Assembly: GCF_001518015.1 (NCBI RefSeq) | Contig: NZ_LPUY01000075.1 | Location: 1-64,000, forward strand | Direction: 5' to 3' | DNA from: Tritonibacter horizontis | GTDB taxonomy: Bacteria; Pseudomonadota; Alphaproteobacteria; Rhodobacterales; Rhodobacteraceae | DNA: 64,000 nt | Shown here: positions 1 through 7,937 of the stretch, piece by piece | How positions within the stretch are numbered: the stretch's first letter is position 1 | Layout: every line of letters begins with the position of its first letter | Notes under the pieces: generated by a model | What the model saw: only the letters and a program-made list of their open reading frames with translations | Told to the model about the DNA's origin: nothing | The model's database searches: none | Translations under genes and position numbers: made by a program

Positions 1-12
1 CCCCCGCCCCGG

Positions 13-33
13 TCGGATCGCAAAGCGATCCGA
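13..33. repeat. Perfect 9-bp inverted repeat with AAA loop
   Basis: TCGGATCGC and GCGATCCGA flank an AAA loop just beyond the stop of the lytic transglycosylase gene. Neither side carries the T-run expected of an intrinsic terminator in the gene's direction, so it may be an mRNA 3'-end hairpin or part of the neighbouring gene's signal. Nothing else is seen in bases 1-63. Confidence 0.4.
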
Positions 34-63
34 AACCACCCTGAAAAAGACCGCCGTCGGCAG

Positions 64-873
64 CTATTTCATCGCCTGGAAAACACAGCCATCCGACATC
101 ATGATCGGCGGCGTCGCGCAAAGGTTTCGTGCCACGCGATAGGCGGCCAGTACTTTGGGGACATAATCACGGGTCTCGGCGAAAGGCGGCACGCCGGCGT
201 GTTCCCGCACGGCGCCCGCCCCGGCATTGTATCCAGCCAGCACGAGCATCGGATCCCCTGAAAATTCCTGCATCAACCAGTCGAGAAACCGCACGGCCCC
301 GGCTATATTCTGCACGGGATCAAATGCATCGCTGACCCCAAAACGTTCCGCCGTCGCAGGCATCAGCTGCATCAGCCCCTCGGCCCCCACCCGACTGACC
401 GCGTCAACACGCCCACCGGATTCGACCGCCATCACCGCCAGCACCAGGGCCGGCGAAACCTCGGTCCCGATCGTGGAGGTCAATAGCGAAACCCCATGCG
501 CCCCGATCATGTCCTGCATGTCCTGCAACCGGGGCGTGGCGATTTCACTGCGCCCCTCCAATACCGATAGCGCCTCGACCAGGCGCCCCGGCGAGGCGCC
601 CGCAAGGTCGCCGCCGACGGCCTCCCAGAACCAGGGGTAGCGGGTGACGGTGCTGTTGGGTTGGATGGACCCATCCGGTCTTGCGGTGCTGACGGCCGGG
701 ACCGGGGCTGCCGGGTCGATTTGAACCGTGATACGCTTTTGCGCCCCGGCCGTTGGCGGACGCACCCGCTTGGCCTCAAAGTCAGGAAACACTGCCGAAG
801 GGCGGCTTTCGTCCTGCGCCGCCACAAGACTTGCGACCACAAGGCCGAACACTGTTGCTGCCACCCGCTTCAT
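64..873 (-). CDS. Lytic transglycosylase (SLT domain), exported
   Basis: A 269-residue periplasmic peptidoglycan-cleaving enzyme of the Slt/MltC-like lysozyme fold. Residues 1-19 form a signal peptide (Lys-Arg, then a hydrophobic run ending Val-Ala-Ala). The SLT domain covers about 138-250: catalytic Glu151 in the ESGG motif, GLMQLMP at 166-172, AGYNAGAGAV at 213-222, and RDYVPKV at 235-241. Residues 20-130 are a proline-rich linker of unknown function. The frame stays open upstream to 972, but the added 33 residues are basic and precede the signal peptide, so the internal Met is preferred. The gene is divergent from the Tad pilus locus, and roseobacter Tad loci often carry a transglycosylase, so it may open the murein for the secretin. 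That role is inferred. Confidence 0.85.
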   Translation of the reverse strand: MKRVAATVFGLVVASLVAAQDESRPSAVFPDFEAKRVRPPTAGAQKRITVQIDPAAPVPAVSTARPDGSIQPNSTVTRYPWFWEAVGGDLAGASPGRLVEALSVLEGRSEIATPRLQDMQDMIGAHGVSLLTSTIGTEVSPALVLAVMAVESGGRVDAVSRVGAEGLMQLMPATAERFGVSDAFDPVQNIAGAVRFLDWLMQEFSGDPMLVLAGYNAGAGAVREHAGVPPFAETRDYVPKVLAAYRVARNLCATPPIMMSDGCVFQAMK

Positions 874-1062
874 CTTGATTTTGCGCGTCCTGCCGTCTGA
901 TTTCGGCTGAACCCTGAGCGAAAGTGCCGCAAAAATCCAGACGGATGCGCCAGAATTGGACCTTTTTGCCACATTTGCTCCTTATTCGTCGCAGGTGAAA
1001 AAGGAAAAAGCGGCAAAATGCCAGACAATCATGAGCAAATTCAAAGCTTTGATGAATTTCCT

Positions 1063-1079
1063 AAGATTTTTTTAATCTT
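1063..1079. promoter_or_regulatory. Inverted repeat AAGATT-N5-AATCTT
   Basis: Two 6-bp arms (1063-1068 and 1074-1079) flank five T residues in the A+T-rich part of the divergent region. The spacing suits a dimeric regulator or a small hairpin. Which it is cannot be decided from sequence. Confidence 0.4.
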
Positions 1080-1177
1080 GCCGAACGCCTTCCGGGTTTC
1101 GGCCCAATTCCTGCCACGCTGACTAGGGATAACAGTGACATCCAAAGCGGAACGTCATCAAGCAGGTGAGAGAGCGG

Positions 1178-1204
1178 ATGACACAGAAGTTCCAGCAAGG
1201 GTAA
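1178..1204 (+). other. Eight-codon upstream open frame (possible leader peptide)
   Basis: ATG at 1178 is preceded by a purine-rich GTGAGAGAG stretch and reads eight codons (Met-Thr-Gln-Lys-Phe-Gln-Gln-Gly) to TAA at 1202. It ends about 30 bases before the pilin start. It may be a translated leader affecting pilin expression, or chance. It is too short to judge by coding statistics. Confidence 0.25.
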
Positions 1205-1235
1205 CACTTTTTTCGATCCTCAGGAGGGACGTACC

Positions 1236-1436
1236 ATGATCAAATTCTTCAAAAACTTCCGCAAAGACGACTCTGGCGCCGTAACCGTTGACTGGGTTGT
1301 GCTGACCGCCGCCGTCGCCGTACTGGCAGGCGTTGTCTACACCTCGATCCAGGATGGCGCATCCGACCTGACCGAAGGCACCGGTAACTTCCTGTCCGAT
1401 CTGGACCCAAGCGCAGAAGAAGCACCGACCACCTAA
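1236..1436 (+). CDS. Flp-family type IVb pilin 1
   Basis: A 66-residue prepilin and the probable major subunit of the Tad pilus. Residues 1-14 are a basic leader ending in Gly14, where the prepilin peptidase should cut. The mature protein begins AVTVDW and continues as one hydrophobic helix (about 15-38), then an acidic tail. Canonical Flp pilins have Glu5-Tyr6 after the cut; here the pair is Asp5-Trp6, in both pilins of this locus. The ribosome binding site AGGAGG is the strongest in the cluster, fitting high expression. A 14-bp hairpin follows before the second pilin. Confidence 0.88.
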   Translation: MIKFFKNFRKDDSGAVTVDWVVLTAAVAVLAGVVYTSIQDGASDLTEGTGNFLSDLDPSAEEAPTT

Positions 1437-1473
1437 GCCTCGCTTCGGGGATCATGGGATCCTGACGTAAATG

Positions 1474-1504
1474 TTTCGGGCCGCAAATCGTTTGTGGCCC
1501 GAAA
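1474..1504 (+). repeat. Intercistronic 14-bp hairpin between the two pilins
   Basis: The arm at 1474-1487 pairs with 1491-1504 over 14 positions, including one G-U pair, around a TCG loop. No T-run follows, so it is unlikely to be a plain terminator. In pilin operons such hairpins commonly protect the upstream message or dampen read-through, which would favour the first pilin. That function is inferred. Confidence 0.6.
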
Positions 1505-1536
1505 TCATCCGGGGGCGCCAGCCGGGAGGTTTACTG

Positions 1537-1710
1537 ATGAAGACACTCAAGAGATTTCTGGCGCGTGATGACGGAGCTGTCACCGTCGACTGGGTCGTAT
1601 TGGCCGCCGCCGCCATCGTCTTGGCGGCTTTGATTTCATCCGCGATGCAAGACGGGGCTCTCGGCCTGGCCGATGGCCTGGCGAGTTACATGTCGGACTG
1701 GACGTTCTGA
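1537..1710 (+). CDS. Flp-family type IVb pilin 2 (minor or alternative pilin)
   Basis: A 57-residue prepilin, clearly a paralogue of the gene just upstream. The basic leader ends at Gly13 and is followed by AVTVDWVVL and a single hydrophobic helix. The acidic C-terminal tail of pilin 1 is replaced by a short aromatic end (SDWTF). GGGAGG at 1524-1529 lies seven bases before the ATG, so the start at 1537 is preferred over the open frame's start at 1471, which falls in the hairpin. It may be a minor pilin, an alternative subunit or an assembly initiator. Confidence 0.82.
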   Translation: MKTLKRFLARDDGAVTVDWVVLAAAAIVLAALISSAMQDGALGLADGLASYMSDWTF

Positions 1711-1742
1711 CCACGGCTTTCCACCGGCGCGCCTCGCGTCTT

Positions 1743-1760
1743 GGGTGCAGGACCGCACCC
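1743..1760 (+). terminator. Short hairpin after pilin 2, partial terminator candidate
   Basis: GGGTGC and GCACCC (six pairs) flank a six-base loop, followed by TTCT. It lies in the 161-bp gap before cpaB. The weak T-tract suggests attenuation at most, lowering expression of assembly genes relative to pilins. Confidence 0.35.
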
Positions 1761-1871
1761 TTCTGATATCACTTTCAGCGCCTGTCCCGGTGACGGGTCT
1801 GCGCGACCTTTGCCCCTTGGCAGGGTGGCACGTGACATCCTCACGCGGATACAGCACAGAAAGGGACCCCC

Positions 1872-2735
1872 ATGAGAGCGGTTTTTGGACTCGTCCTCAT
1901 CGTCGGTGTCGCCCTTGCCGGCGGCGCTGTCATGATGGCAAAGAATTACATCGAAGCGCATCAGACCGCCCTGGCACGGGAACGCGCCAAAGGTCAGCAA
2001 AGCGCCCCGACCGTCGACGTCTACGTCGCCAACAAGCAACTGAACTATGGCCGTCGCCTGACCAAGGACGACATCCAGCTGATAAAATGGCCCAAGAACG
2101 CGGTGCCCGACGGTTTCTTTACCGCTGCCGAGGAGCTGTTCCCCTCCGATCATCAGAACGATGCACGCTATGTGCTGCGCACGATGGAAAAGGGCGAACC
2201 GCTGATGGCGGTGAAAATTACCGAACCGGGACAGGATGCAGGCCTCACGTCGCGGCTTGAACGCGGCATGCGTGCCTTTGCGATCCGTGTCGATGTCGCC
2301 AGCGGCGTGTCTGGTTTCCTGCGCCCCGGCGATCACGTCGATGTTTATTGGTCCGGTCGCCCGCCCTCCTCTCGCGGCGAGGACAACCGTGGCGAAGTCA
2401 CCCGACTGATCCAGCCGAACATCGAATTGATCGCGGTCGATCAGACCGCTGGCACAGATCTCAGCGGCGCCCTGATTGCCCGGACCGTCACCGTCACCGT
2501 GCGCCCCGAACAGGTCGCCGCCCTGGCGCAAGCCCAGACAACCGGACGCCTGTCGCTGTCGCTGGTCGGCGCCGAGGACGACACGATTGCCACTTTGGTG
2601 GAGGTTGACCAACGCAAATTGCTCGGCCTGGGCGAAATCGAAGCGCCCCAGCGCGTCGAGGAAGAAAAGGTCTGTACCATCCGAACCCGCCGTGGTGCCG
2701 AGGTGGTCAATATCCCGATCCCCTGCAGCAATTAA
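1872..2735 (+). CDS. cpaB: Flp pilus assembly protein CpaB/RcpC
   Basis: A 287-residue periplasmic partner of the Tad secretin. Residues 1-23 form an uncleaved membrane anchor or signal. A SAF domain lies at about 48-110 (VDVYVANKQLNYGRRLTKDD), followed by the RcpC beta-clip domain at about 133-250 (AFAIRVDVASGVSGFLRPGDHV). The C-terminus has two Cys near the end that may form a disulfide. Length and domain order are normal for CpaB. GGGA lies just before the ATG. It is the first assembly gene after the pilins, followed by the secretin after a 218-bp gap. Confidence 0.93.
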   Translation: MRAVFGLVLIVGVALAGGAVMMAKNYIEAHQTALARERAKGQQSAPTVDVYVANKQLNYGRRLTKDDIQLIKWPKNAVPDGFFTAAEELFPSDHQNDARYVLRTMEKGEPLMAVKITEPGQDAGLTSRLERGMRAFAIRVDVASGVSGFLRPGDHVDVYWSGRPPSSRGEDNRGEVTRLIQPNIELIAVDQTAGTDLSGALIARTVTVTVRPEQVAALAQAQTTGRLSLSLVGAEDDTIATLVEVDQRKLLGLGEIEAPQRVEEEKVCTIRTRRGAEVVNIPIPCSN

Positions 2736-2768
2736 GCGTCAGGCAGCGAATTCAGACGGTTACCAATT

Positions 2769-2799
2769 GGCCCGCGCGGTGTTTCATCACCCGCGGGCC
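2769..2799 (+). repeat. 12-bp bulged hairpin between cpaB and cpaC
   Basis: GGCCCGCG (2769-2776) pairs with CGCGGGCC (2792-2799). After one bulged base, GGTG pairs with CACC around a TTTCAT loop. No T-run follows. It may be a message-stabilising or attenuating element. The rest of the 2736-2953 gap shows no gene. Confidence 0.45.
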
Positions 2800-2953
2800 A
2801 GTGCGTTCAGACCACAGGCCCGCGTCAACTTTCCATGAACCTGCACCCTGAAGTCATTGATTCTTGCAATGAAAGCCGAAGTAGCGCAGATTGACTTCAA
2901 AATTGGGGCAACAAGACCCCAGATGTTGAGGCGTGATCGGAAAGGCAGGTCAC

Positions 2954-4342
2954 ATGTCATTTGGACGTTATTTTGCGGCAGCCCTCACGGGGCTGACCCT
3001 ATTCTGCGCATCCCTCCCCGACGCCACGCTGGCGCAGGGGATCAAGGTCGTGAAAAAGGGCACCAATTCCATACTCGACGTGCCGATGAACCGGGCCGTT
3101 GTGGTGGAGGCGGATGTGCCATTCGCCGAATTGAGCATCGCCAATCCGGGCATCGCCGATATTTCATCCCTTTCGGATCGCACCATCTATGTGCTGGGGA
3201 AATCTCCCGGGATGACCACCCTGACGCTGCTGGATGGCTCCGGGCGGCTCATCACCAATGTCGATGTGCGCGTCGCGGCGGATGTGACCGAATTCAAACA
3301 GCGGCTGCAGCAAATCCTGCCGAACGAGAAAATCGAAGTGCGGACCGCCAACGACGGGATCGTCCTGTCGGGTAATGTCTCCAGCTCGCAACGCCTGCAA
3401 CGCGCAATGGATCTGGCGGAACGCTACGCACCGGACCGGGTCAGCAATCTGATGACTGTCGGCGGCGTGCAGCAGGTCATGCTCAAGGTGCGCTTTGCCG
3501 AGATGCAGCGCTCTGTCAGCAAATCGCTCGGCTCTTCGGTCGCACTTGGTACTGACCGCGTTGCCGGGGAAACCGGCACCTGGTTGCTTGGCGACAATGG
3601 CCTTGGCAACCCGATCCAGACCCAGGAAGACACCGTCGGCGCCCTGTTCTTTGGCTTTGACATCGGGTCGGTGGAATTTGGCGTATTGCTTGAGGCGCTG
3701 GAGCAAAAAGGTCTGGTCCGCACCCTTGCAGAGCCAAACCTGTCTGCCCTTTCCGGCCAAGAGGCCAACTTCCTGGCCGGTGGTGAATACCCGATCCCCG
3801 TGGCCCAGGAAGAAGGTGCGATTTCCATTGAATTCAAACCCTTTGGGATCGAGCTTAACTTCGTGCCGAGGGTTGTTGATGGCGATCTGATCAACCTTGA
3901 GCTCAAGGCGGCCGTCTCTGCCATCGACACCACCAACTCTGTCACGCTGAATGGTTTCTCGATCAATGCCTTCTCCCGCCGGGAAACCTCGACCACGGTT
4001 GAATTGCGGGACGGAGAAAGCTTTGCCATCGCCGGCCTGATCGAGGATCAATTCCTCGACAATGCCGCCCAGGTGCCATGGCTGGGCGATGTCCCTGTGC
4101 TCGGGGCGCTGTTTCGCAGTGCCGATTTTGAACGCAACCAGAGCGAACTGGTGATCATCGTTTCCGCCCATCTGGTCACACCGACACGGGGCGAGGCCTT
4201 CTCTTTGCCAACGGACCGGATCAAACCGCCGAGCGAAAAGAACCTGTTCCTGTTTGGGCGTACAGAACGCGTCCAGAAGGGCGCCGCCGGCGAAGTGGCC
4301 AATCAGGACTTTGATGGCTCCTACGGCTATCTCCTAGACTAA
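2954..4342 (+). CDS. cpaC: Tad pilus secretin CpaC/RcpA
   Basis: A 462-residue outer-membrane secretin through which the Flp pilus exits. A signal peptide covers 1-28. A pilus-formation N-terminal domain (about 35-105) and a BON-like segment (about 110-165) are followed by the secretin barrel domain (about 230-430). That domain carries the AEPNLSALSGQ motif, the VPWLGDVPVLGALF signature and the ELVIIVSAHLV end strand. The ATG at 2954 is preferred over 2933 because it starts the signal peptide and GGCAGG precedes it. The length suits Tad secretins, which are shorter than type II secretins. Confidence 0.94.
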   Translation: MSFGRYFAAALTGLTLFCASLPDATLAQGIKVVKKGTNSILDVPMNRAVVVEADVPFAELSIANPGIADISSLSDRTIYVLGKSPGMTTLTLLDGSGRLITNVDVRVAADVTEFKQRLQQILPNEKIEVRTANDGIVLSGNVSSSQRLQRAMDLAERYAPDRVSNLMTVGGVQQVMLKVRFAEMQRSVSKSLGSSVALGTDRVAGETGTWLLGDNGLGNPIQTQEDTVGALFFGFDIGSVEFGVLLEALEQKGLVRTLAEPNLSALSGQEANFLAGGEYPIPVAQEEGAISIEFKPFGIELNFVPRVVDGDLINLELKAAVSAIDTTNSVTLNGFSINAFSRRETSTTVELRDGESFAIAGLIEDQFLDNAAQVPWLGDVPVLGALFRSADFERNQSELVIIVSAHLVTPTRGEAFSLPTDRIKPPSEKNLFLFGRTERVQKGAAGEVANQDFDGSYGYLLD

Positions 4343-4355
4343 CGGATTAAGAACG

Positions 4356-4985
4356 GTGGCGCAGATGTTGAAATATACGGCAATTTTCGGACTGGCCCTG
4401 ATCACCGGTGCCTGCGCCTACAAAGAGGCCGGGCAGCCGTTGGATGGCCAGTATTTCGGGCAGGCCACCTTGAACAACACCGCCGTTTTATCTGGCGAGC
4501 GGGATTTCCGGGTCGAACTGGCCAAGCGGTTCGCCCAAGACGTGCCCACCACGATCAACTTTGATTTCGACAGTGCCCAGCTTGACGGGGCAGCGCGTCA
4601 GGTGCTGAGCGCGCAGGCCGAATGGATCCGGCAATTTCCCGAGGTCCGGTTCCGGGTCTATGGTCACACCGATGCGGTTGGCAGCCAGAGCTATAACAAA
4701 TCCCTCGGCCTGAGACGCGCGCGCGCCGCCGTCAACTTCCTTGTGTCACAGGGGATCAGCCGCCAGCGCCTGGAGGCCGTTGCCTCCTTTGGCGAGACGC
4801 AGCCCTTGGTTCTGACCGATGGTCGCGAACGCCGCAACCGCCGGACCGTGACCGAAGTCAGCGGCTTTGTCGCCGCCCGCGTGAACGAACTGGATGGAAA
4901 ATACGCCGCCATAATCTATCGCGATTATGTCGAAAGTGCGGTTGTTCCCAGTACCTTGACCAGCGAAAGCTCGCTCTCTGAATAG
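4356..4985 (+). CDS. OmpA-family lipoprotein of the Tad locus
   Basis: A 209-residue protein read from GTG at 4356; ATG at 4365 is an equally possible start. The N-terminus is a lipoprotein signal with lipobox LITGAC, lipidated Cys at residue 20. Residues 65-175 are an OmpA-like peptidoglycan-binding domain (INFDFDSAQL, VYGHTDAVGS, RRARAAVNFLVSQGI, RRNRRTVTEV). It sits where CpaD lies in other Tad loci and may serve as the murein-anchoring partner of the secretin. The role is inferred from position. The start lies 13 bases after cpaC, so the two are probably cotranscribed. Confidence 0.85.
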   Translation: MAQMLKYTAIFGLALITGACAYKEAGQPLDGQYFGQATLNNTAVLSGERDFRVELAKRFAQDVPTTINFDFDSAQLDGAARQVLSAQAEWIRQFPEVRFRVYGHTDAVGSQSYNKSLGLRRARAAVNFLVSQGISRQRLEAVASFGETQPLVLTDGRERRNRRTVTEVSGFVAARVNELDGKYAAIIYRDYVESAVVPSTLTSESSLSE

Positions 4986-5204
4986 CGCGGTGACCGCGCA
5001 GGGCCCCTGCGTGTTGGTGTGCGGCGGCGCCCGCGCATTAACCGGCTGTTAGGTACAATTAATTTTCCCAACAATCGGGGCTTTTTGGCCCTACTCTTGC
5101 CCATATTGAGGACGACACTCGTCCCATAAGGTGCCCCTCGCCGCATGGACAGGGTGCACCGGTCCGCAAACGGCTTCGGTCGGGACCATGCAATGTGGGG
5201 ATAC

Positions 5205-6455
5205 ATGGCAATGACGAATGGGAATTCGCAAGCAGATGCAGCGCCGATTTCGGCCTGTACCATCAGTCGGGATGTGCAGAACTTTGATCTGCTGATCGAA
5301 GACATGGAAGCCGTCATGGGCGAGGCCTGGGGCGACCTTGGCTTTACCGAAGCGCTTGCTTTTTTCTACCAACCCGAGGCCGAGGCGCTCGATTTTGTCG
5401 CCATCGCGATGGATGCCGAGGACGAGGAAATCCTGCCCTTGATGGGGGAGATCATCACCCAGGCCAAATCCCGCGGCATTAAGGTCATCCTGGTGGCCGA
5501 GGACGTCACCCCCGCCGCTCTGCACAAGCTCCTGCGCCAAGGCGCCGACGAATTCATCCCCTACCCCTTGCCGGAACAGGAACTGGCCGCCGCGATCGAA
5601 CGGGTTCGAAAGCCCGCCGAACCGGTCGCACCCGTGGCCGCCCCGGCGCGCGCCCACAAGCTTCATGCAGATAGCCAGCGTGAGGGCGCCGTGATCGTGG
5701 CCCAGGGCCTTGCCGGTGGCACCGGATCGTCGACCTTTGCCGTCAACCTCGCCTGGGAGCTGGCAGAGCTGAATTCAACCGAGCGGCCCAGCGTCTGCCT
5801 TTTGGATCTCGACCTTCAGACCGGCTCGGTTTCGACCTACCTCGACCTGCCGCGACGCGACGCCGTGATGGAAATGCTCAGCGAAACCGAGGCGATGGAC
5901 GAAGACATCTTTGGCCAATCCTTGCTGCCCTTTCAGGACAAACTGCAGGTCCTGACCGCGCCCGCCGATATGGTGCCGCTGGAATTCATTACCCCCGAAG
6001 ACATTCTTCGTGTGGTGGAAATGGCGCGCAGCCATTTCGATTTCGTGGTCATCGACATGCCGCATACGCTGGTGCAATGGACCGAAACGGTGATGACCCT
6101 GTCACATGTCTATTTTGCGCTGATCGAACTGGACATGCGCTCGGCCCAGAATGCCTTGCGGGTCAAGCGCGCGCTGCAATCCGAAGATCTCCCGTTTGAC
6201 AAGCTGCGGTTCATCCTGAACCGGGCGCCTAAATTCACCGACCTGAGCGGCAAAAGCCGGGTCAAACGCTTGGCAGAAAGCCTTGGTATTTCTCTCGACG
6301 TCCAGCTGCCGGACGGTGGGAAATACATTCTGCAAAGCTGCGACCACGGACAGCCGCTGGCCATCTCTGCTCCGAAAAACCCGCTGCGCAAGGAAATCGC
6401 CAAACTGGCGCGAAGCCTGCACGAGCTGGGAAAATCCGAAGCCGAAGCTGCCTGA
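5205..6455 (+). CDS. cpaE: CpaE/TadZ-family localisation ATPase
   Basis: A 416-residue cytoplasmic protein that places the Tad machine in the cell. Residues 1-130 resemble a degenerate receiver domain. A ParA/MinD-type domain follows from about 160 (GLAGGTGSSTFAVNLAWELA, then the LLDLDLQTGS switch and VVIDMPHT). The P-loop lacks the usual Lys before Ser-Thr, as in many TadZ proteins, so ATP hydrolysis may be weak or absent. GGGG at 5197-5200 supports starts at 5205 or 5211 rather than 5145. It is followed by cpaF after 30 bases. Confidence 0.9.
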   Translation: MAMTNGNSQADAAPISACTISRDVQNFDLLIEDMEAVMGEAWGDLGFTEALAFFYQPEAEALDFVAIAMDAEDEEILPLMGEIITQAKSRGIKVILVAEDVTPAALHKLLRQGADEFIPYPLPEQELAAAIERVRKPAEPVAPVAAPARAHKLHADSQREGAVIVAQGLAGGTGSSTFAVNLAWELAELNSTERPSVCLLDLDLQTGSVSTYLDLPRRDAVMEMLSETEAMDEDIFGQSLLPFQDKLQVLTAPADMVPLEFITPEDILRVVEMARSHFDFVVIDMPHTLVQWTETVMTLSHVYFALIELDMRSAQNALRVKRALQSEDLPFDKLRFILNRAPKFTDLSGKSRVKRLAESLGISLDVQLPDGGKYILQSCDHGQPLAISAPKNPLRKEIAKLARSLHELGKSEAEAA

Positions 6456-6485
6456 ACGCTCGCGTGAACACCTGGGGTTAATACA

Positions 6486-7937
6486 ATGTTTTCCAAGTAC
6501 AAAAAGACGTCCGCCGTGCCAGTTCAGGCACCGCCCAAACCGGCCAATCCCGCGCCCGCCGCAGCCACGCCTGCTGCCGAGGGTGTCAAAACCGTTCTGC
6601 GTCGCCCACTCGAGCGCAAGGCCGCCGAAGCGGCACCGATGGACCGCGAGCGCAAGCGCAAGGAACGGCTGGGCGAGATCAAGATCGAACTCCACCGCGA
6701 GCTGCTGGAAAACCTGAACCTGGCCGCGCTTGAAAAGGCCACCGAAGCAGACCTGCGCAACGAAATCGCCTCGATCTCTGGCGAGGTCCTGCAGGAAAAG
6801 AACATTGTCCTGAACCGTGAGGACCGCCAGCAGCTCAACAAGGAACTCTATGACGAGGTCACCGGGCTCGGGCCGCTGGAAACCCTGCTCAAGGATGACA
6901 CGGTGTCCGACATTCTTGTGAACGGCCCGCACCAGATTTTTGTCGAACGCAACGGCAAGCTGGAAGTGTCCGACATCACCTTTAAAGACGAGCGCCATCT
7001 GATGCGGATCATTGACAAAATCGTCTCTGCCGTGGGGCGGCGCGTCGATGAATCCAACCCCTATGTGGACGCCCGTCTGGCGGATGGATCGCGGTTTAAC
7101 GCGATGGTTCCGCCGGTGGCTGTGGATGGATCGCTGGTTTCGATCCGAAAGTTCAAAAAAGACAAGCTTGGCATCGACGATCTGGTGAATTTCGGCGCCT
7201 TCACCGAAGAAATGGCTGCATATCTGCAAGCCGCCGTCTCGACCAGATTGAACGTCATCGTCTCTGGCGGCACCGGTTCGGGCAAGACAACCACCCTCAA
7301 TGCGCTGTCATCCTTCATCGACAACGCCGAGCGGATCCTGACCATCGAGGACACCGCGGAACTGCAACTGCAACAGTCCCATGTGGGGCGGATGGAAAGC
7401 CGCCCACCCAACGTCGAAGGCAAGGGCGAAGTCTCGCCCCGCGACTGTCTGAAAAACGCCCTGCGGATGCGCCCCGACCGCATCATCGTCGGCGAGACAC
7501 GCGGCAGCGAGGTCATCGACATGCTGCAGGCGATGAACACCGGCCACGACGGGTCGATGACCACGATCCACGCCAACTCTGCCCGCGACGGGATTTCACG
7601 GCTGGAAAACATGATCGCCATGGCCGGGATCGAAATGCCGATCAAGGCGGTCCGCAGCCAGATCGCATCGGCGGTAAACCTGATCGTACAGGCCTCCCGC
7701 CTGCAGGACGGCTCGCGCCGGATGACCTCGATCACCGAAATCACCGGCATGGAAGGCGATGTGATCTCGATGCAGGAAATCTTTCGCTTCCAGCGGGTTG
7801 GCCTGACACCAGACAACAAGATCATCGGTCATTTCACCGCAACCGGCGTGCGCAGCCACTATTCGGAACGGTTCCGTCTCTGGGGCTATGACCTTCCTGC
7901 GTCAATCTACGAACCCACAGTGATGGAGCGCCGCTGA
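6486..7937 (+). CDS. cpaF: Tad pilus assembly ATPase CpaF/TadA
   Basis: A 483-residue hexameric secretion ATPase driving Flp pilus extension and retraction. A Pro/Ala-rich N-terminus (1-40) precedes a helical domain (55-130). The ATPase core has Walker A GGTGSGKTTT near 260-269, an Asp box (TIEDTAELQL), Walker B MRPDRIIVGETRGSE near 325-340 and the His box DGSMTTIHANSARD. All catalytic residues look intact and the length is typical. The stop overlaps the tadB start in TGATG, so the two are translationally coupled. Confidence 0.96.
   Translation: MFSKYKKTSAVPVQAPPKPANPAPAAATPAAEGVKTVLRRPLERKAAEAAPMDRERKRKERLGEIKIELHRELLENLNLAALEKATEADLRNEIASISGEVLQEKNIVLNREDRQQLNKELYDEVTGLGPLETLLKDDTVSDILVNGPHQIFVERNGKLEVSDITFKDERHLMRIIDKIVSAVGRRVDESNPYVDARLADGSRFNAMVPPVAVDGSLVSIRKFKKDKLGIDDLVNFGAFTEEMAAYLQAAVSTRLNVIVSGGTGSGKTTTLNALSSFIDNAERILTIEDTAELQLQQSHVGRMESRPPNVEGKGEVSPRDCLKNALRMRPDRIIVGETRGSEVIDMLQAMNTGHDGSMTTIHANSARDGISRLENMIAMAGIEMPIKAVRSQIASAVNLIVQASRLQDGSRRMTSITEITGMEGDVISMQEIFRFQRVGLTPDNKIIGHFTATGVRSHYSERFRLWGYDLPASIYEPTVMERR

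Larger units (their letters stand above)
874..1235. promoter_or_regulatory. Divergent intergenic region ahead of the pilin genes
   Basis: This 362-bp region separates the transglycosylase from the first pilin and should carry both promoters. It is more A+T-rich than its surroundings around 1000-1080. Visible elements are a perfect inverted repeat at 1063-1079, an 8-codon open frame at 1178-1204, and a strong Shine-Dalgarno (AGGAGG) at 1222-1227 that serves the first pilin. No promoter hexamers can be assigned with confidence. Confidence 0.55.
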
